Shown here: positions 10,701 to 36,200 of the stretch, in pieces
Numbering within the stretch: the stretch's first letter is position 1
Layout: the number at the start of each line of letters is the position of its first letter
Source: Agelas oroides
Taxonomy: Eukaryota > Porifera > Demospongiae > Agelasida > Agelasidae
DNA: 64,000 bases
Direction of reading: 5' to 3'
NCBI GenBank assembly: GCA_949130485.1
Contig: OX422189.1
Coordinates: 10,315,177-10,379,176, forward strand
Translations under genes and position numbers: made by a program
The notes under the pieces: model-generated
Told to the model about the DNA's origin: nothing
What the model saw: only the letters and a program-made list of their open reading frames with translations
Databases searched by the model: none

Positions 10701-13700
10701 ATATCCACTGTGGGTAGTCTCATTCCCTCTCTCCAGTTGTTGATCACTTGTAAGTACAAACACTAAACCTCTCCTTCCTCCCCCTTGCCCCCCTCCACTC
10801 CATACTTAAGGCATGTAGTGTATACTTTTGCAATAATTTAAGCGATAAACTCTAGAAAAACATGTTGATCATCATTTGAAGCCTATTGACCCCTCGTAGT
10901 GTAAATTATAGTTTAACAAGAAGCACCCCTTCTCCTCCCTCCCCTTCTCCCCCCCTCCCCTCCTCCCCTCCCTCCCCTTCTCCCCTCCCTCCCCTTCTCC
11001 CCTCCCTCCCCTCCTTCCCCTCCTCCCCTCCCTCCCCTCCTCCCCTCCTTCCCCAGGCCCCACAGACATTGTGGCAGGTAACTTGAAGCTGATTCTTGGC
11101 ATCCTGTGGAGAGTGGTTCTCAGATTCCACATACACGACCGCAGAACCTCTTCCCGGAATAAGATTCGTACCATCCTCTTGTCGTGGTTCCGTTCCGTTT
11201 TGCCACACTCAAACATCTCCAATTTCTCATCCGATTGGAACAATGGTATCAATCTCTCTGCCCTCGTCGACTACTGCAAGCCCGGTCTGATTCCAAACCA
11301 CGCCTCTCTCGACCCAAACAACGGTCTCCAGAATATCACAAATGCTATGAACCTTGCTGAAGAGAATTTCGGCATTCCTCAAGTGATGCATCCCGAGGAT
11401 CTTGCAGTCGAGAAGCCTGATGAACTCTCTGTCATGGTATATGTGTCCTACTTTTGTCGCCCAGACTCTGTGGGGCAAAAGCGCCTCCTTGAGTGGCTCA
11501 ACACCACCCTTCCTGGACGAAACATCACAAACTTTTCCACAAACTGGAAAGATGGCCAAAATCTCTGCGCACTCGTCGATGCTGTTGCTCCCGGCTCTCT
11601 CCCCCCTCAGTCCATACTTGACGCCCAGTCTGCCCGAGAGAACATCCAGCTTGCAATGGAAGCAGCGGAACAATGTTATCCCGGGATACTCCTCCGAATG
11701 TCTGCAGACGATTTCCTCTCTCCTTTGACCCACCCCCTCTCTATCGTGACATACCTCTCAACATTTCAGTTTCTAGATCGGCAATCCATTCAGACTCCAC
11801 GACTGGCAGCCATTGGACCTGGTGTCAGCCGTGCTGTGGCGGGCAAAGACAGCATGCTTGGACCTGGTGTCAGCAGTACTGTGGCCAGCAAAGACGGCAT
11901 GCTTGGACCTGGTATCAGTGGTGGTGTGGCGGGCAAAGACACCATGTTTTCTGTCCAGGGTGACCTTTCTGTTCAGGATGACCTTCCCTTTGAGGATGAT
12001 TTAACCCTCGCCATCGCCAGCTTGGAAGGTGACCAAATTGATTTTGAGCGGCTCATTTCTCCTCCTGCGACTCCTTCGTCCCCCTATCCCCCAACCATTC
12101 CTGGTACATACACCGTAGACGTGATGTCTAGTAGGCAGCAGATTGGTGGTTCACCCGACGAAGTGACCCACAGAGAACAAAGGAACTTTGAACGTTGTCG
12201 AGTGAGTGGAAGGGGAATAACGCGAGCATGTATGGGCATGGTTGCTGAGTTTATCATCGACTGTAGTGCCGCAGGCCCTGCTAGCATTAGTGTTGAGGTC
12301 ATACCACCCATGGGTGAAAACATCCCCACAACCATCACTTTGAAACCAGACGGGGTCCATCAGGTGCGCTTCGTTCCCGAGACCATTGGAGAACACACGG
12401 TTAACGTTTACTGGGCTGGAAAGCCTGTCCCAAATAGTCCGTTCACTTGCCAGGTTGCAAACCCGAGTGTCTGTACTGCCAGTGGTAGTGGGCTTTCAAC
12501 TGCCTTTTTAGGCCGGGCTGCAAAGTTTCAAGTGACCACAGACGGCGCAGGACCTGGAAGTTTATCAGCTACAGTTTATGGTCCATCGGAACCTGTCGAG
12601 CTCAGCCTAATCTCCACCAACAATGGCGTGTACGTCTACGAGTACACACCTCAGCAGGCTGGAACATACTTTATTGATATCAAGTGGAATGGTTTTCAGG
12701 TGAGGGGTAGTCCATTTACCATACGACCCCAGGAGGCAACTGTAGCTAGCAAGTGTTACATCCAAAGACTACCGGTTGGTCGGGTTCAGGTTGGTAAGGT
12801 GGTTAGTCTCACGGTGGACACCAAGGCTGCTGGTGACACGGCACCAGGGTTGACAGCTTCTGTGAGAGGCCCGTCCGTGTATCCGTGCTGTGAAATTGCG
12901 CCGACTGAAGAAGGGGTTTACGAGGTTACATTCTACCCTCAGGCCATGGGTGAGTATACGGTCAACATCTCTTATGGTGGCTCCCCTCTCCCTGAGAGTC
13001 CATGCAGTTTCACTGCCAATGACCCCTCAAAATGTGAAGTACTGAACGCTGAGCAGGTATCTAGCGGTGTGCACCACATTGGCAAGCCCGTCACCTTCCT
13101 CGTGTCCACCCGCCAAGCTGGAGAAGGGGTACTGACGGCAACTGTGCGAGGGCCCAAGAAGGACTTTAGTCCCAAGGTGACAGACAAAGGGGACGGCAGC
13201 TTTGTCGTCTCCTTCACACCCCAAGAGGCTGGCAGACACACTTTTGATGTTTGGTTTGATGGTGTGTCGTTTCTCTTCTCGCCCATTACCTTCAATGTCG
13301 AGAGCAACGTACAAAACATTCTTCTCACAAAACCAGTCAGCCATACCGGCTACCACCAAGCAAACACTTTGCTTGAAATGAGCATATTCGCTCCCAATCG
13401 AGAGGCCGGTGGATTCGCTGTCAGCGCACTTGGCATGCAAACTGGAGCCATTCCGTCCACAGAGATTGTCCCAATGGGAAACGATTCATTCCATGTTCGT
13501 CTCCGGGCACCCTACTCTGATGACTATCGTGTTGAAATCACGTACGACAAGCAGCATCTCCCTGGCTCGCCTTTCAACCTCCCCGTTCGTGCACCACCCT
13601 GTGCTGATAAGGTCATGACCTTTGACCCTATAGTCCCTCTCAAAGTGGGCAAACCGATTGAGCTCATGTTTGATACCAGCCAGGCTGGAGTCGGTACACT

Positions 13701-14388
13701 CACCACCAACGTCACGACAGCTTCTAATAAATGGGTGGCAGCAAATATCGAGGAGATTTCAAACAATCTTTACAGCGTTTCCTTCACACCCGAGCAAAAC
13801 GACACATTTATAATCGATGTATTCTGGTCTGACCACCCAGTCAATGTGTCTCCGTTCACCATTGCATTTGAAGAGCAGCTGAAAGAGCCCTCGGTGTCTG
13901 TGATGTTTGAACCACTGCTGGGGATCAGAGGAATGTTGTCTGCCGCTGTCATTGGACAGAACATTGGTAAAGTGGAAACAAGCGTACAGCAATTTGAAAG
14001 GGGTCAATACCAGGTTGGTTTTAGCCCGCCACGAAAAGACATCTATAACTTGCATCTGTTCTGGTTTGACCACGAGGTTCGAGGATCACCATTCACAATT
14101 GATCTCATGTCCCCGAAGCTGCATCGCAAGCAGCAGCATACTTCAATGGTAACACTACCAATAGATCTGAAAGAGACCAAGGGGGAGCTGTCGGCTTGCG
14201 TGGTTGGACAACGGACAGGACCAGTACCAGTCAACCTGTCCCTAACTGAAAAGAAAGACTGTGTGCGCATTGTATTCAAAGATCGTGTGAGAGACACGTA
14301 CGACCTATTTGTGTACTGGAACGAGAGCCTGCTGAAAGGAGCACCCTTCAAACTTGAACCACCAAAACCTACAGCCAGGCTGATTTAA
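7704..14388 (+). CDS. Filamin-family protein with three CH domains (jitterbug type)
   Basis: Exons 7704-7756, 9139-9478, 9933-10018, 10473-10570 and 11057-14388 join in phase to about 1302 residues. Residues about 34-103 are five copies of HPETNPTSQWSPKN. CH1 (about 105-216) starts KWVQMQEYTFTKWVN and ends GNLKLILGILW; CH2 (about 228-330) contains LLSWFRSVLP and WNNGINLSALVDYCKPG; CH3 (about 334-440) contains LLEWLNTTLPG and WKDGQNLCALVDAVAPG. Residues about 446-491 are three copies of a 15-mer LGPGVS..VA.KD.M. From about 574 to the end there are eight Ig-like filamin repeats, recognisable by GSPFT-type endings; the last two lack their first strands. Vertebrate filamins have two CH domains; three CH domains is the architecture of Drosophila Jitterbug. 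The expected role is an actin cross-linker at the cell cortex. The last exon (3.3 kb) is unusually long and intron-free for this gene set. Start choice: the first in-frame ATG of a doublet (MMENGS). Confidence 0.88.
8590..8806. repeat. 54-bp minisatellite, 4 copies, in filamin intron 1
   Basis: The unit runs GTCTCCTTGCAGATCCTCAG through AACCAAGGGTCTGGGAACGA. It includes TGGGAACGAGA, the reverse complement of the TCGTTCCCA core of the foldback family. The minus strand is open (18-residue periodicity), but nothing suggests it is expressed. Confidence 0.9.
9185..9394 (+). repeat. 42-bp coding minisatellite in filamin exon 2, 5 copies
   Basis: Five in-frame copies encode HPETNPTSQWSPKN; copies 4 and 5 carry small changes (PGTTPT, AETNPS). 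All differences preserve the frame. The repeats form a Pro/Ser/Thr-rich leader before CH1, with a WSP in each unit. Confidence 0.95.
9525..9932. repeat. CT-rich minisatellite before filamin exon 3
   Basis: Units such as CCCTCTCCACCCTCCCCTAC and CTCACCCTCA are repeated up to the acceptor at 9931-9932. It amounts to a 400-bp polypyrimidine tract. Confidence 0.9.
10561..10716 (+). repeat. Fourfold 39-bp repeat containing the filamin exon 4 splice donor
   Basis: Units start at 10561, 10600, 10639 and 10678 and each includes ATCA|GTGAGT, so there are four nearly identical candidate 5' splice sites (10571, 10610, 10649, 10688). The unit is 39 bp and open, so use of a later donor would insert 13, 26 or 39 residues (VSISEWRSYPLWV units) without a frame change. 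The first donor gives the canonical CH1 sequence LVSIS-PTDIVAGNLKL. Confidence 0.9.
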
Positions 14389-14701
14389 CTAACTCGGAGC
14401 ACAAGTCTTCCTTCCGTAGTGAAGTAGCAACGCTATACATTGATATACATATCCACAGCTTTTTTAAACCCTCTACTTTTCTTATAGAATTTTATCATTG
14501 TAGCTAACTTAGTGTCGTTTGCTATACTCTACAAAACGCATGTTGTGTCGTGATGTAAAATTTTGACTGACACAAAGTGAAGCTTGTTTGTGATAATTGG
14601 GGCGAGCCTGAGCGAGCCCCACATAGACGGTACAGCTGGGAGATTTCATATATGTATTATTATCGTACGACCGTCACCCGCGCGCCGCGCTTGGTCGCAC
14701 G

Positions 14702-15226
14702 AAGTATGTAGGGCTGCAGCCCCTCACAGGTGAAACACTCAGATATGCCACAGCCAACACGGAAGACGGTGCCCGCCTTGATATCAGCGCTCAAGGCTTC
14801 TGGGACAACCGGTATCAGCGAGCATTTTTCGATGTAAGGGTCTTTAACCCCAACGCTCAGACTCACCGGAAGCTCCAGCTAGCCTCAGTCTACCGAAAAC
14901 AGGAGAGAGAGAAGCAGAGAACGTACGAACAGCGGATTCGCGAGGTTGAACTGGGTACATTCACTCCCCTTGTGTTCTCGACTTCTGGTGGAATGGCGAA
15001 ATGCGCCTCCGTGGCCTACAAACGGCTTGCATCCCTGCTGGCAAGGAAGCGAGACCAACCGTACAGCCTTGTGATAGCCTGGCTACGTTGCCATCTGAGT
15101 TTTTCACTCTTGAGGTCAGCCATCACCTCTCTGCGAGGGGCCCGTTCGTCTTCCGGACACGCCGCACACAATGGGCCGGTTGACCTAGTAGTCAGCGAAG
15201 GTCAAGTGCCCCTTGAAAAGCTATGA
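14702..15226 (+). pseudogene. Remnant of a retroelement-associated C-terminal protein domain
   Basis: A 174-codon open stretch with no ATG at its start reads KYVGLQPLTGETLRYATANT, GARLDISAQGFWDNRYQRAF, FDVRVFNPNAQTHRKLQLAS, then a charged KQEREKQRTYEQRIREVE block and FTPLVFSTSGGMAK. I recognise this as the C-terminal part of proteins found in large numbers in cnidarian and sponge genomes, usually next to reverse-transcriptase-like ORFs. The reverse-transcriptase part is missing here, so it is a truncated copy. The frame is intact to TGA at 15224-15226, so decay is recent or the fragment may still be translated. GTCGCA[C/A]GAAGTATGTA occurs both at its 5' edge and again near 15400. Confidence 0.6.
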
Positions 15227-15299
15227 ACTAAGTCGTCATTTTTCACACAGTTGTATTCTATATATTTTTTATTTCTCCTTTGTAGTTTGCTCTATATAC

Positions 15300-15540
15300 G
15301 TATTATCATCACATTATTTTACTTTCTTGAGTATGTAGGGCTTCGCATTCGCGTACATGGCTTCCGTGACCGCAAGAGAATCACCCGCGCGCCGCGCTTG
15401 GTCGCAAGAAGTATGTATGCTTCCAATAGCGCATTAGCGTACATGGCTTCCGTGACCGCAAGAGAAGAAGCCGACGTCAAGGAGGAAAAGGACGCCATCC
15501 GTCAGGTGATCTTTAACAACAAAGAATTCAAGCAATAGCT
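15300..15540. repeat. Direct duplication next to the retroelement remnant
   Basis: GCGTACATGGCTTCCGTGAC followed by CGCAAGAGAA occurs twice (about 15350 and 15436). CACCCGCGCGCCGCGCTTGG occurs at about 15388 and also at about 14675, at the edge of the remnant. The arrangement suggests insertion and repair scars around the retroelement fragment. Confidence 0.6.
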
Positions 15541-15569
15541 GTGTGATTTCAGTGAACTGTACCCAGGTG

Positions 15570-15645
15570 TAGCCTCGTTCCCAGGCTCTCCCCACTAAGA
15601 AGGGGGAGAGCCCTTCTTAGCGGGGAGAGCCTGGGAACGAGGCTA
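15570..15645. mobile_element. 76-bp TAGCC...GGCTA foldback
   Basis: The element is essentially all hairpin: TAGCCTCGTTCCCAGGCTCT and its inverted copy flank a short CCCCACTAAGAAGGG-type centre. Its flanks are CCCAGGTG and CCCAGGTA, an 8-bp target duplication with one change. Confidence 0.85.
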
Positions 15646-16662
15646 CCCAGGTAAGCAAGAATGAGAAGCATTTGCCACAGTTGTCTCCACTACACAATCT
15701 GCCAGACACAATCATGATGCAAAATATAGACTCTTCTAGCCAGCACGACGTTCAGCAACCTTGAGTTGAAACTCTCAGAGAAAATGGAATGATTCATGTG
15801 ATCTTTAATAGGCCTTGCAACTTCAAACCATGATGTCATAGAAAATATGGAAAACTTTTGTGGCTACCAACAATGGTGTTGAGATAGCAATGACACAGCC
15901 CTAATGGAAAAACTGAACCAACCAACATCCACTAACTCACTGGCAATGTGTATAAAAACTACCACCATACACCATTTGAAGCTCATTTGGTCAATAGAAA
16001 GTACAATGTAAGCTCTCATGTAAACAGGAAATATTACATCATCACTTTTATATCACACTAATGTCATGTTGTTTACAACAAAAATTGATAAAACCATAAC
16101 GGTGATTGTGTACACAAAAAATTGCATGTTAGCCTCTTCCAAATCAGTTCATTGTTTCTCATCCCTAAGCAGAAAACTAGATGTGGGTTGGCCAACGGAA
16201 TTGAAGACTTTCAATTACGAGGTCATTCCTGTGTGAATAATGTACAACACTGCCTTTGTCATTTATACACTCGGATGAGGCACAGTAGACAAACAGCAAC
16301 TTCACTTCTTACTAAACGCCACGCCAACTTCGACACCTCGACAAGAAGTGCGAAAGGGCACGCGTGTATACAAACTGCGTATGCACAATTTTAGTCCTTG
16401 GCATGCCGCGGCTTGCTCAGGCTCGCCCCACAATGCCCTGCATTCGTCTAGTTATTATATTATTACGGTAATTTTTTTCCGGAGCGAGAGAGTGAAACGG
16501 ACGTGAACATACTACTACATGCAACGGCCGGGCCTCTGTTTTCATCGCATCTCAATCATGTAGGACGTGTGTGCTGGCGAGTCTACCATGCCCTTTCCCA
16601 CCCATTCTTAGTTTTGTCTTCACCTCTGCAGTGCTGTGGCTTCTCGCGTCGCAGTGGTAGTC

Positions 16663-16670
16663 TATATATA
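16663..16670 (+). promoter_or_regulatory. TATA-like box of the collagen-VWA gene
   Basis: CTATATATAG lies about 100 bp upstream of the start codon at 16765. If functional, transcription would begin near 16695. No other plus-strand TATA motif sits so well against a start in this window. Confidence 0.5.
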
Positions 16671-16764
16671 GCCGGCTATGCTCGCTGTCTCTCCTATCTA
16701 GAGTTGGGTTGGTTGCGGAGAGATCTACTTCCGAACATAACCGGATTGAACACCCTCCTGCAAG

Positions 16765-31285
<14,521 letters not shown>

Positions 31286-32192
31286 CAGCTGATACATACA
31301 GTAGAAGTATAAAGGAAACACACTTTAAACATCACCAGAAACATAAACACTTGTTTGTACTATCAATCATCATATTCATTTAAGAATTTTTAATATTACA
31401 TCCTGAAATGTAAACTAACAGACCAAGGGAACATTGGACATTGATTAATTTCTGCTCATTCTGCAACACAAATTTTCACAGTATCATAAACTTGGTAACA
31501 TTTCCAATTCTTCCTTGTCACAACAGATATCTACTTGACATACATACATAGCATAAAACAGTGCAGGACATATCGGTCCATGAACCTTTGTCAGCTGAAT
31601 TCCCCTCCCAGTACACTCCCGTGTATTCATGCCGATGTCCTTTATCCCTGTATTCCCCAATTTAATTTTTTCCCATCCCAATACACTCCCGTGTTAGCCT
31701 CGTTCCAAGGTACGGAGGAGGGAAGGAGGCAAACTCCTGTGTATTCATGCATGTCAGTCTTGTTTGTGCACCTTCTCCTCAAGGATGAGAAAAAATACAT
31801 TGGGGCGCCCTAGAAGACACTCAAAACTGGACTGTGGCCTTGTCTTCCACCAGTACCCCCTTCTCTTGGTTCCTCCCCAGTTTACTCTATCCAACGCATG
31901 CACCACCAACATCTATTCACCACTGCACCTACCCCTTGTACACGGTCCATTAACGATGATGATAGCATGAAGAGATATTATTGGAGATGCAGCATTTTCT
32001 GTTTCAAGACAATTTAACTATCTTAATTTCCTGTTGGGGAACGTGCACTGAAGCAAACGTGAGGGAGCTATAGACTGTAGAACTGTAGAAATGTGGACTT
32101 CAACACTGCAACGAACTGCAAGCCTTATCCTAGTCTCGGAGCCAGACCCTCGCACGCTCCGCCAGCTGGCCGGGTAAGCATACTTCAATCTG

Positions 32193-32221
32193 ATTGGTTG
32201 ATTAGAAGCTAATCTGATTGG
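32193..32221 (-). promoter_or_regulatory. Paired inverted CCAAT boxes
   Basis: ATTGG at 32193-32197 and 32217-32221 lie in a short direct repeat (AATCTGATTGGTT), 24 bp apart and about 490 bp upstream of the first donor. Paired CCAAT boxes are typical NF-Y targets in TATA-less promoters. A similar pair lies in the cyclin B3/DDX3 promoter. Confidence 0.45.
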
Positions 32222-32315
32222 TTAGTTTGAAGCATCTAGCGGAAAACGGGGGGTAATACCTGGAGCACAATCCTTGTTCTTCCTGTTCGGGTGTTTTCTG
32301 GTGTTTGATGGTTCA

Positions 32316-32590
32316 TTGCGTGCTTCGGAGATTCTGTTGATCCCTTGCGTCCTTCGGAGATTCTGTTGATCCCTTGCGTACTTCGGAGATTCTGTTGATC
32401 CCTTGCGTACTTCGGAGATTCTGTTGATCCCTTGCGTCCTTCGGAGATTCTGTTGATCCCTTGCGTACTTCGGAGATTCTGTTGATCCCTTGCGTCCTTC
32501 GGAGATTCTGTTGATCCCTTGCGTACTTCGGAGATTCTGTTGATCCCTTGCGTACTTCGGAGATTCTGTTGATCCCTTGCGTACTTCTTC
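32316..32590. repeat. 29-bp minisatellite, about 9 copies
   Basis: The unit is TTGCGTACTTCGGAGATTCT plus GTTGATCCC, with TAC/TCC variation. It lies in the probable 5' UTR exon or just upstream of the octapeptide-repeat gene. Because 29 is not a multiple of three, any translation would cycle through all frames, so I take it as non-coding. Confidence 0.92.
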
Positions 32591-32624
32591 TTTGGACTTG
32601 GTGCTCCTTGAAAGTACTGAGAGA

Positions 32625-32708
32625 ATGGAAACAAGGAGGGTTCAACCTTCTCGCTCCTGCCGCCAGCGGCGCCAGCAGCAGCAGCGCCAACAGCAGCAGC
32701 GCCCCTAG
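32625..32708 (+). other. Upstream ORF in the 5' leader of the octapeptide gene
   Basis: ATG at 32625 opens a 27-codon frame ending TAG at 32706-32708, seven bases before the splice donor at 32715. The peptide is Arg/Gln-rich (METRRVQPSRSCRQRRQQQQ...). Spliced to exon 33291, it would be in the same frame as the main start but separated by its stop, so it would act as a uORF. Its expression is unproven. Confidence 0.35.
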
Positions 32709-33139
32709 TGCGCCGTAAGTTTGTTACGCTAGCTTTCATTAACCACAGATAGTACCGTCTATGTATTATCTACTCTAATCTGTGCCTCTGCTCGCGCGGC
32801 CATACCATAGATAGTATACCCCCTAGGCCATGCGAGGCTAGCTCTATGTTATGGTTTGAATTTGAATTTCCCGCGGTGTGTTGGGTAAAAGTGGGAGGGT
32901 TGGGGTGCCTGTTGGAAGAGGGAAGGGACATTTTCTGTAGATTTTGACGCTAAAAGACCAGTACATATATACTAGTACATGTACTGATGGTGGTAATAGT
33001 CAGTCTTTGCCCTATTATGCTATACCAGCATCTCCAACAAAATCCAGTCAGATTTAGCGTGTGAAAGACGGAGTCAAAAATCCTACAGGAGCTGACAAGA
33101 AACTTACTTTCACTTGCTTATTAATTGGCCTAATATAGC

Positions 33140-33252
33140 AGCATGTGCTCCCATGCTAGCATGATTTGCCATTGTCTAATGTGGAAATCATGCTAGCATG
33201 GGAGCATGTGCTCCCATGCTAGCATGATTTGCCATTGTCTAATGTGGAAATC
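33140..33252. repeat. 63-bp direct repeat with internal palindrome
   Basis: GCTCCCATGCTAGCATGATT and the following TTGCCATTGTCTAATGTGGAAATCA occur twice. The junction forms a palindrome ATGCTAGCATGGGAGCATG paired with its complement. It is intronic, 40 bp before the coding exon at 33291. Confidence 0.85.
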
Positions 33253-33290
33253 ACATCACCTAAATCAGTACTGTTGATTTCTCTCTGCAG

Positions 33291-36200
33291 ATGAGCTTGA
33301 AGGACATGAAGGAACATGTTCTAAGCCATGCAAATGATGATGGCAACTTATGGTGCCATTTGGAAGGGTGTCAAGGGACGTACACCCCTTACAGGATCAA
33401 CCTGTGGGGCCTCAGAACACCCGATCAAAATAAGGAGGATGGGAAGCAGATGATTGCACAGCAGGTACAAAACGTCCTGCGCCACCTTGAAAAGTGCCAC
33501 AACGTCCTCAAACACCAGGTGACTGAGGAGCACCTTCCCAAGGGGACCCCCCCGTTTCCAGGTAGGGAATACATGTCTTGTTCTGGGCATGTTTCAGTTG
33601 GTGTATGTGAGCTCAGGATTGTCCCATATCATGTGAATCTGCTGAAGGAGTGTACAAATCTAGGCTTTGCACCCAGGCTTCTTTGTCCAATAGGTTAGAT
33701 TGAGTTAAACTAATAATATAAGCTACCAGTAGCTATACATGTATGGATTGTTTATGACTTTGGCTCTCACCGTCTTCCTTTGTTCAGAGATGGAGGAGCT
33801 CCTCACCCTCCGAGAGAGGGTTGCAGAAAGGGATATGGGGGAACTTGAAGATGTGAAGTGGAAGTTGGAGAGGCTGGAGATGGGGCTTTATGACCTCTTC
33901 GACGATGCCAACAGCAATAAGCCGTTTGTCCCCCCCGAGCCTGATGAGGACGAGATTGTGAGTGCATGTCTATAGCACACCTTTTTATATTGTTGTTGTG
34001 TGCTTAGAAAAGTCATTGAATTTAAACCTACATGTATGTAGCGTCACAAAGCTTGTGGGGGTGGTCAGAACTGTGGGAAGGGTGTCACTAGTTTGCATTA
34101 TTGTTATGACAGTTCCCGTGTATGGTGTAGATCGAAGCTTTTGGGTATTCAAGTGTTGGGGGACATTTTTACATTGTATACATAGACCCACCAATTCACT
34201 AGCTGCCTGTACACACATGCACACACAGCCAGGCATAGCGAAACTGAGGAAGGTCCTCCAGTTGAGGGAGGAGTGGGTTTGGAGGCAGGGACACCAGTTG
34301 CCCTCAGAGGAGGCGGGGGAAGAGGGAGAAGAGGAGGAGAAAGTAAGGCTTGTGTATTTTACCTTAATTTCCAGGCTATCTGCAAGCAAAGAGTACGTGT
34401 TTGAGGCAGGGGCCGGGAACAATAAGACTGTGCTTTATGTGCCTGAGAATGAAGTGTGTTGTTTTTGTTTACATTTCATGATACATCATGTCACAGCCTG
34501 CAGTTTTCATGCTTGAATCTGTTCAAGGTAGCCATTATAGCAGTCTATAATTTAAGTTTGCTGCAACTTCTCTCCAATCCCAGGGTGATGACTCAGACAT
34601 TGAGCTCTTGGGGGTTGACCACTACTCCCCTCCGCCTGCCTCCCTTGATGAGGATGAGGAGGAGCAGGGTGAGGCCAGCACCACCACCTACCACACCGCC
34701 CTCGGGGGAGACCTGGAGGAAGAAGAAGTTGACGACAAGGAAGAGGAGGAGGACAAATACCTGACTGCCCTTGAGGGGGAGGAGGAGGAAGAAGTAAGAA
34801 CTTGTGTAATAAACTGAAGCAGGGATTGAAGCAAGGCTGCTTGTGATCTATGTGTCTTAGCAACTGTTTCGTGCACACACGTGTCACAGCCTGCAGCTGT
34901 CATGCTTGATAAATTTGCCATGCTATTAAGTGATGCTTATGTAAACGTGACAACTTACGTAAGAATAAAATTCAACAGCTTAGTGTAGGAAGAACTGGAG
35001 ACTTTTTCAGCACATGCAACTCATTGCCATGGTAACCATCTTGATAATTTTGTTTCCACCTTTCTTCCTCTCTACAGCAGCAACCTCCACCTCCTTCCTC
35101 CCAGTCACCAGCCGGTCCTTCCTCCCAGTCACCACCCGGTCCTTCCTCCCAGTCACCAGCCGGTCCTTCCTCCCAGTCACCAGCCGGTCCTTCCTCCCAG
35201 TCACCACCCGGTCCTTCCTCCCAGTCACCACCCGGTCCTTCCTCCCAGTCACCAGCCGGTCCTTCCTCCCAGTCACCACCCGGTCCTTCCTCCCAGTCAC
35301 CACCCGGTCCTTCCTCCCAGTCACCACCCGGTCCTTCCTCCCAGTCACCAGCCGGTCCTTCCTCGCAGTCACCAGCCGGTCCTTCTTCCCAGTCACCAGC
35401 CGGTCCTTCCTCACAGTCACCACCCGGTCCTTCCTCCCAGTCACCAGCCGGTCCTTCCTCCCAGTCACCAGCCGGTCCTTCCTCCCAGTCACCAGCCGGT
35501 CCTTCCTCCCAGTCACCAGCCGGTCCTTCCTCCCAGTCACCAGCCGGTCCTTCCTCGCAGTCACCACCCGGTCCTTCCTCCCAGTCACCAGCCGGTCCTT
35601 CCTCCCAGTCACCACCCGGTCCTTCCTCCCAGTCACCACCCGGTCCTTCCTCCCAGTCACCAGCCGGTCCTTCCTCCCAGTCACCACCCGGTCCTTCCTC
35701 CCAGTCACCAGCCGGTCCTTCCTCCCAGTCACCAGCCGGTCCTTCCTCCCAGTCACCAGCCGGTCCTTCCTCCCAGTCACCACCCGGTCCTTCCTCCCAG
35801 TCACCAGCCGGTCCTTCCTCCCAGTCACCACCCGGTCCTTCCTCCCAGTCACCACCCGGTCCTTCCTCCCAGTCACCACCCGGTCCTTCCTCCCAGTCAC
35901 ATTCCTCCCAGTCACCAGCCGGTCCTTCCTCCCAGTCACCACCCGGTCCTTCCTCCCAGTCACCACCCGGTCCTTCCTCCCAGTCACCAGCCGGTCCTTC
36001 CTCCCAGTCACCACCCGGTCCTTCCTCCCAGTCACCAGCCGGTCCTTCCTCCCAGTCACCACCCGGTCCTTCCTCCCAGTCACCAGCCGGTCCTTCCTCC
36101 CAGTCACCACCCGGTCCTTCCTCTACCAACTACAGTGTGGTGGACATGGAGTTGACACCACCCGGTCCTTCCTCAATCCACACGAGGAAGAGACAGCTGG

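Larger units (their letters stand above)
14389..16764. other. Intergenic stretch after filamin
   Basis: This stretch contains the filamin 3' flank, the protein remnant at 14702-15226, local duplications at 15300-15540, the small foldback at 15570-15645, and AT-rich DNA to about 16500. The last 150 bp is the collagen-gene promoter. GGGGCGAGCC...GAGCCCC words occur near 14600 and, inverted, near 16410-16430. I see no further gene. Confidence 0.5.
31286..33290. other. Intergenic region and 5' UTR/promoter of the next gene
   Basis: 31286-32100 shows no gene; there is a solo TAGCCTCGTTCCAAGG foldback end at about 31694. 32130 onward carries a CTAGTCTCGGAGCCAGACCC word similar to the ends of the 49772 element, then paired CCAAT boxes, the 29-bp minisatellite, and a probable non-coding first exon ending at the donor 32715 (GCGCC|GTAAGT). 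32715-33290 is the first intron. Confidence 0.5.

Noticed and set aside
32236..32739. Minus-strand 167-codon ORF over the 29-bp minisatellite
   Set aside because: The 29-bp unit rotates through frames. The region is better explained as 5' leader and promoter of the plus-strand gene.
34972..36129. Minus-strand ORFs of 385 and 367 codons (GDWEEGPGGDWEEGP and VTGRKDR repeats) and the plus frame of SFLPVTSR repeats
   Set aside because: These are shadows of the SSQSPAGP-coding repeat. The splice phases of flanking exons and the codon-preserving variants select the plus frame reported as CDS.
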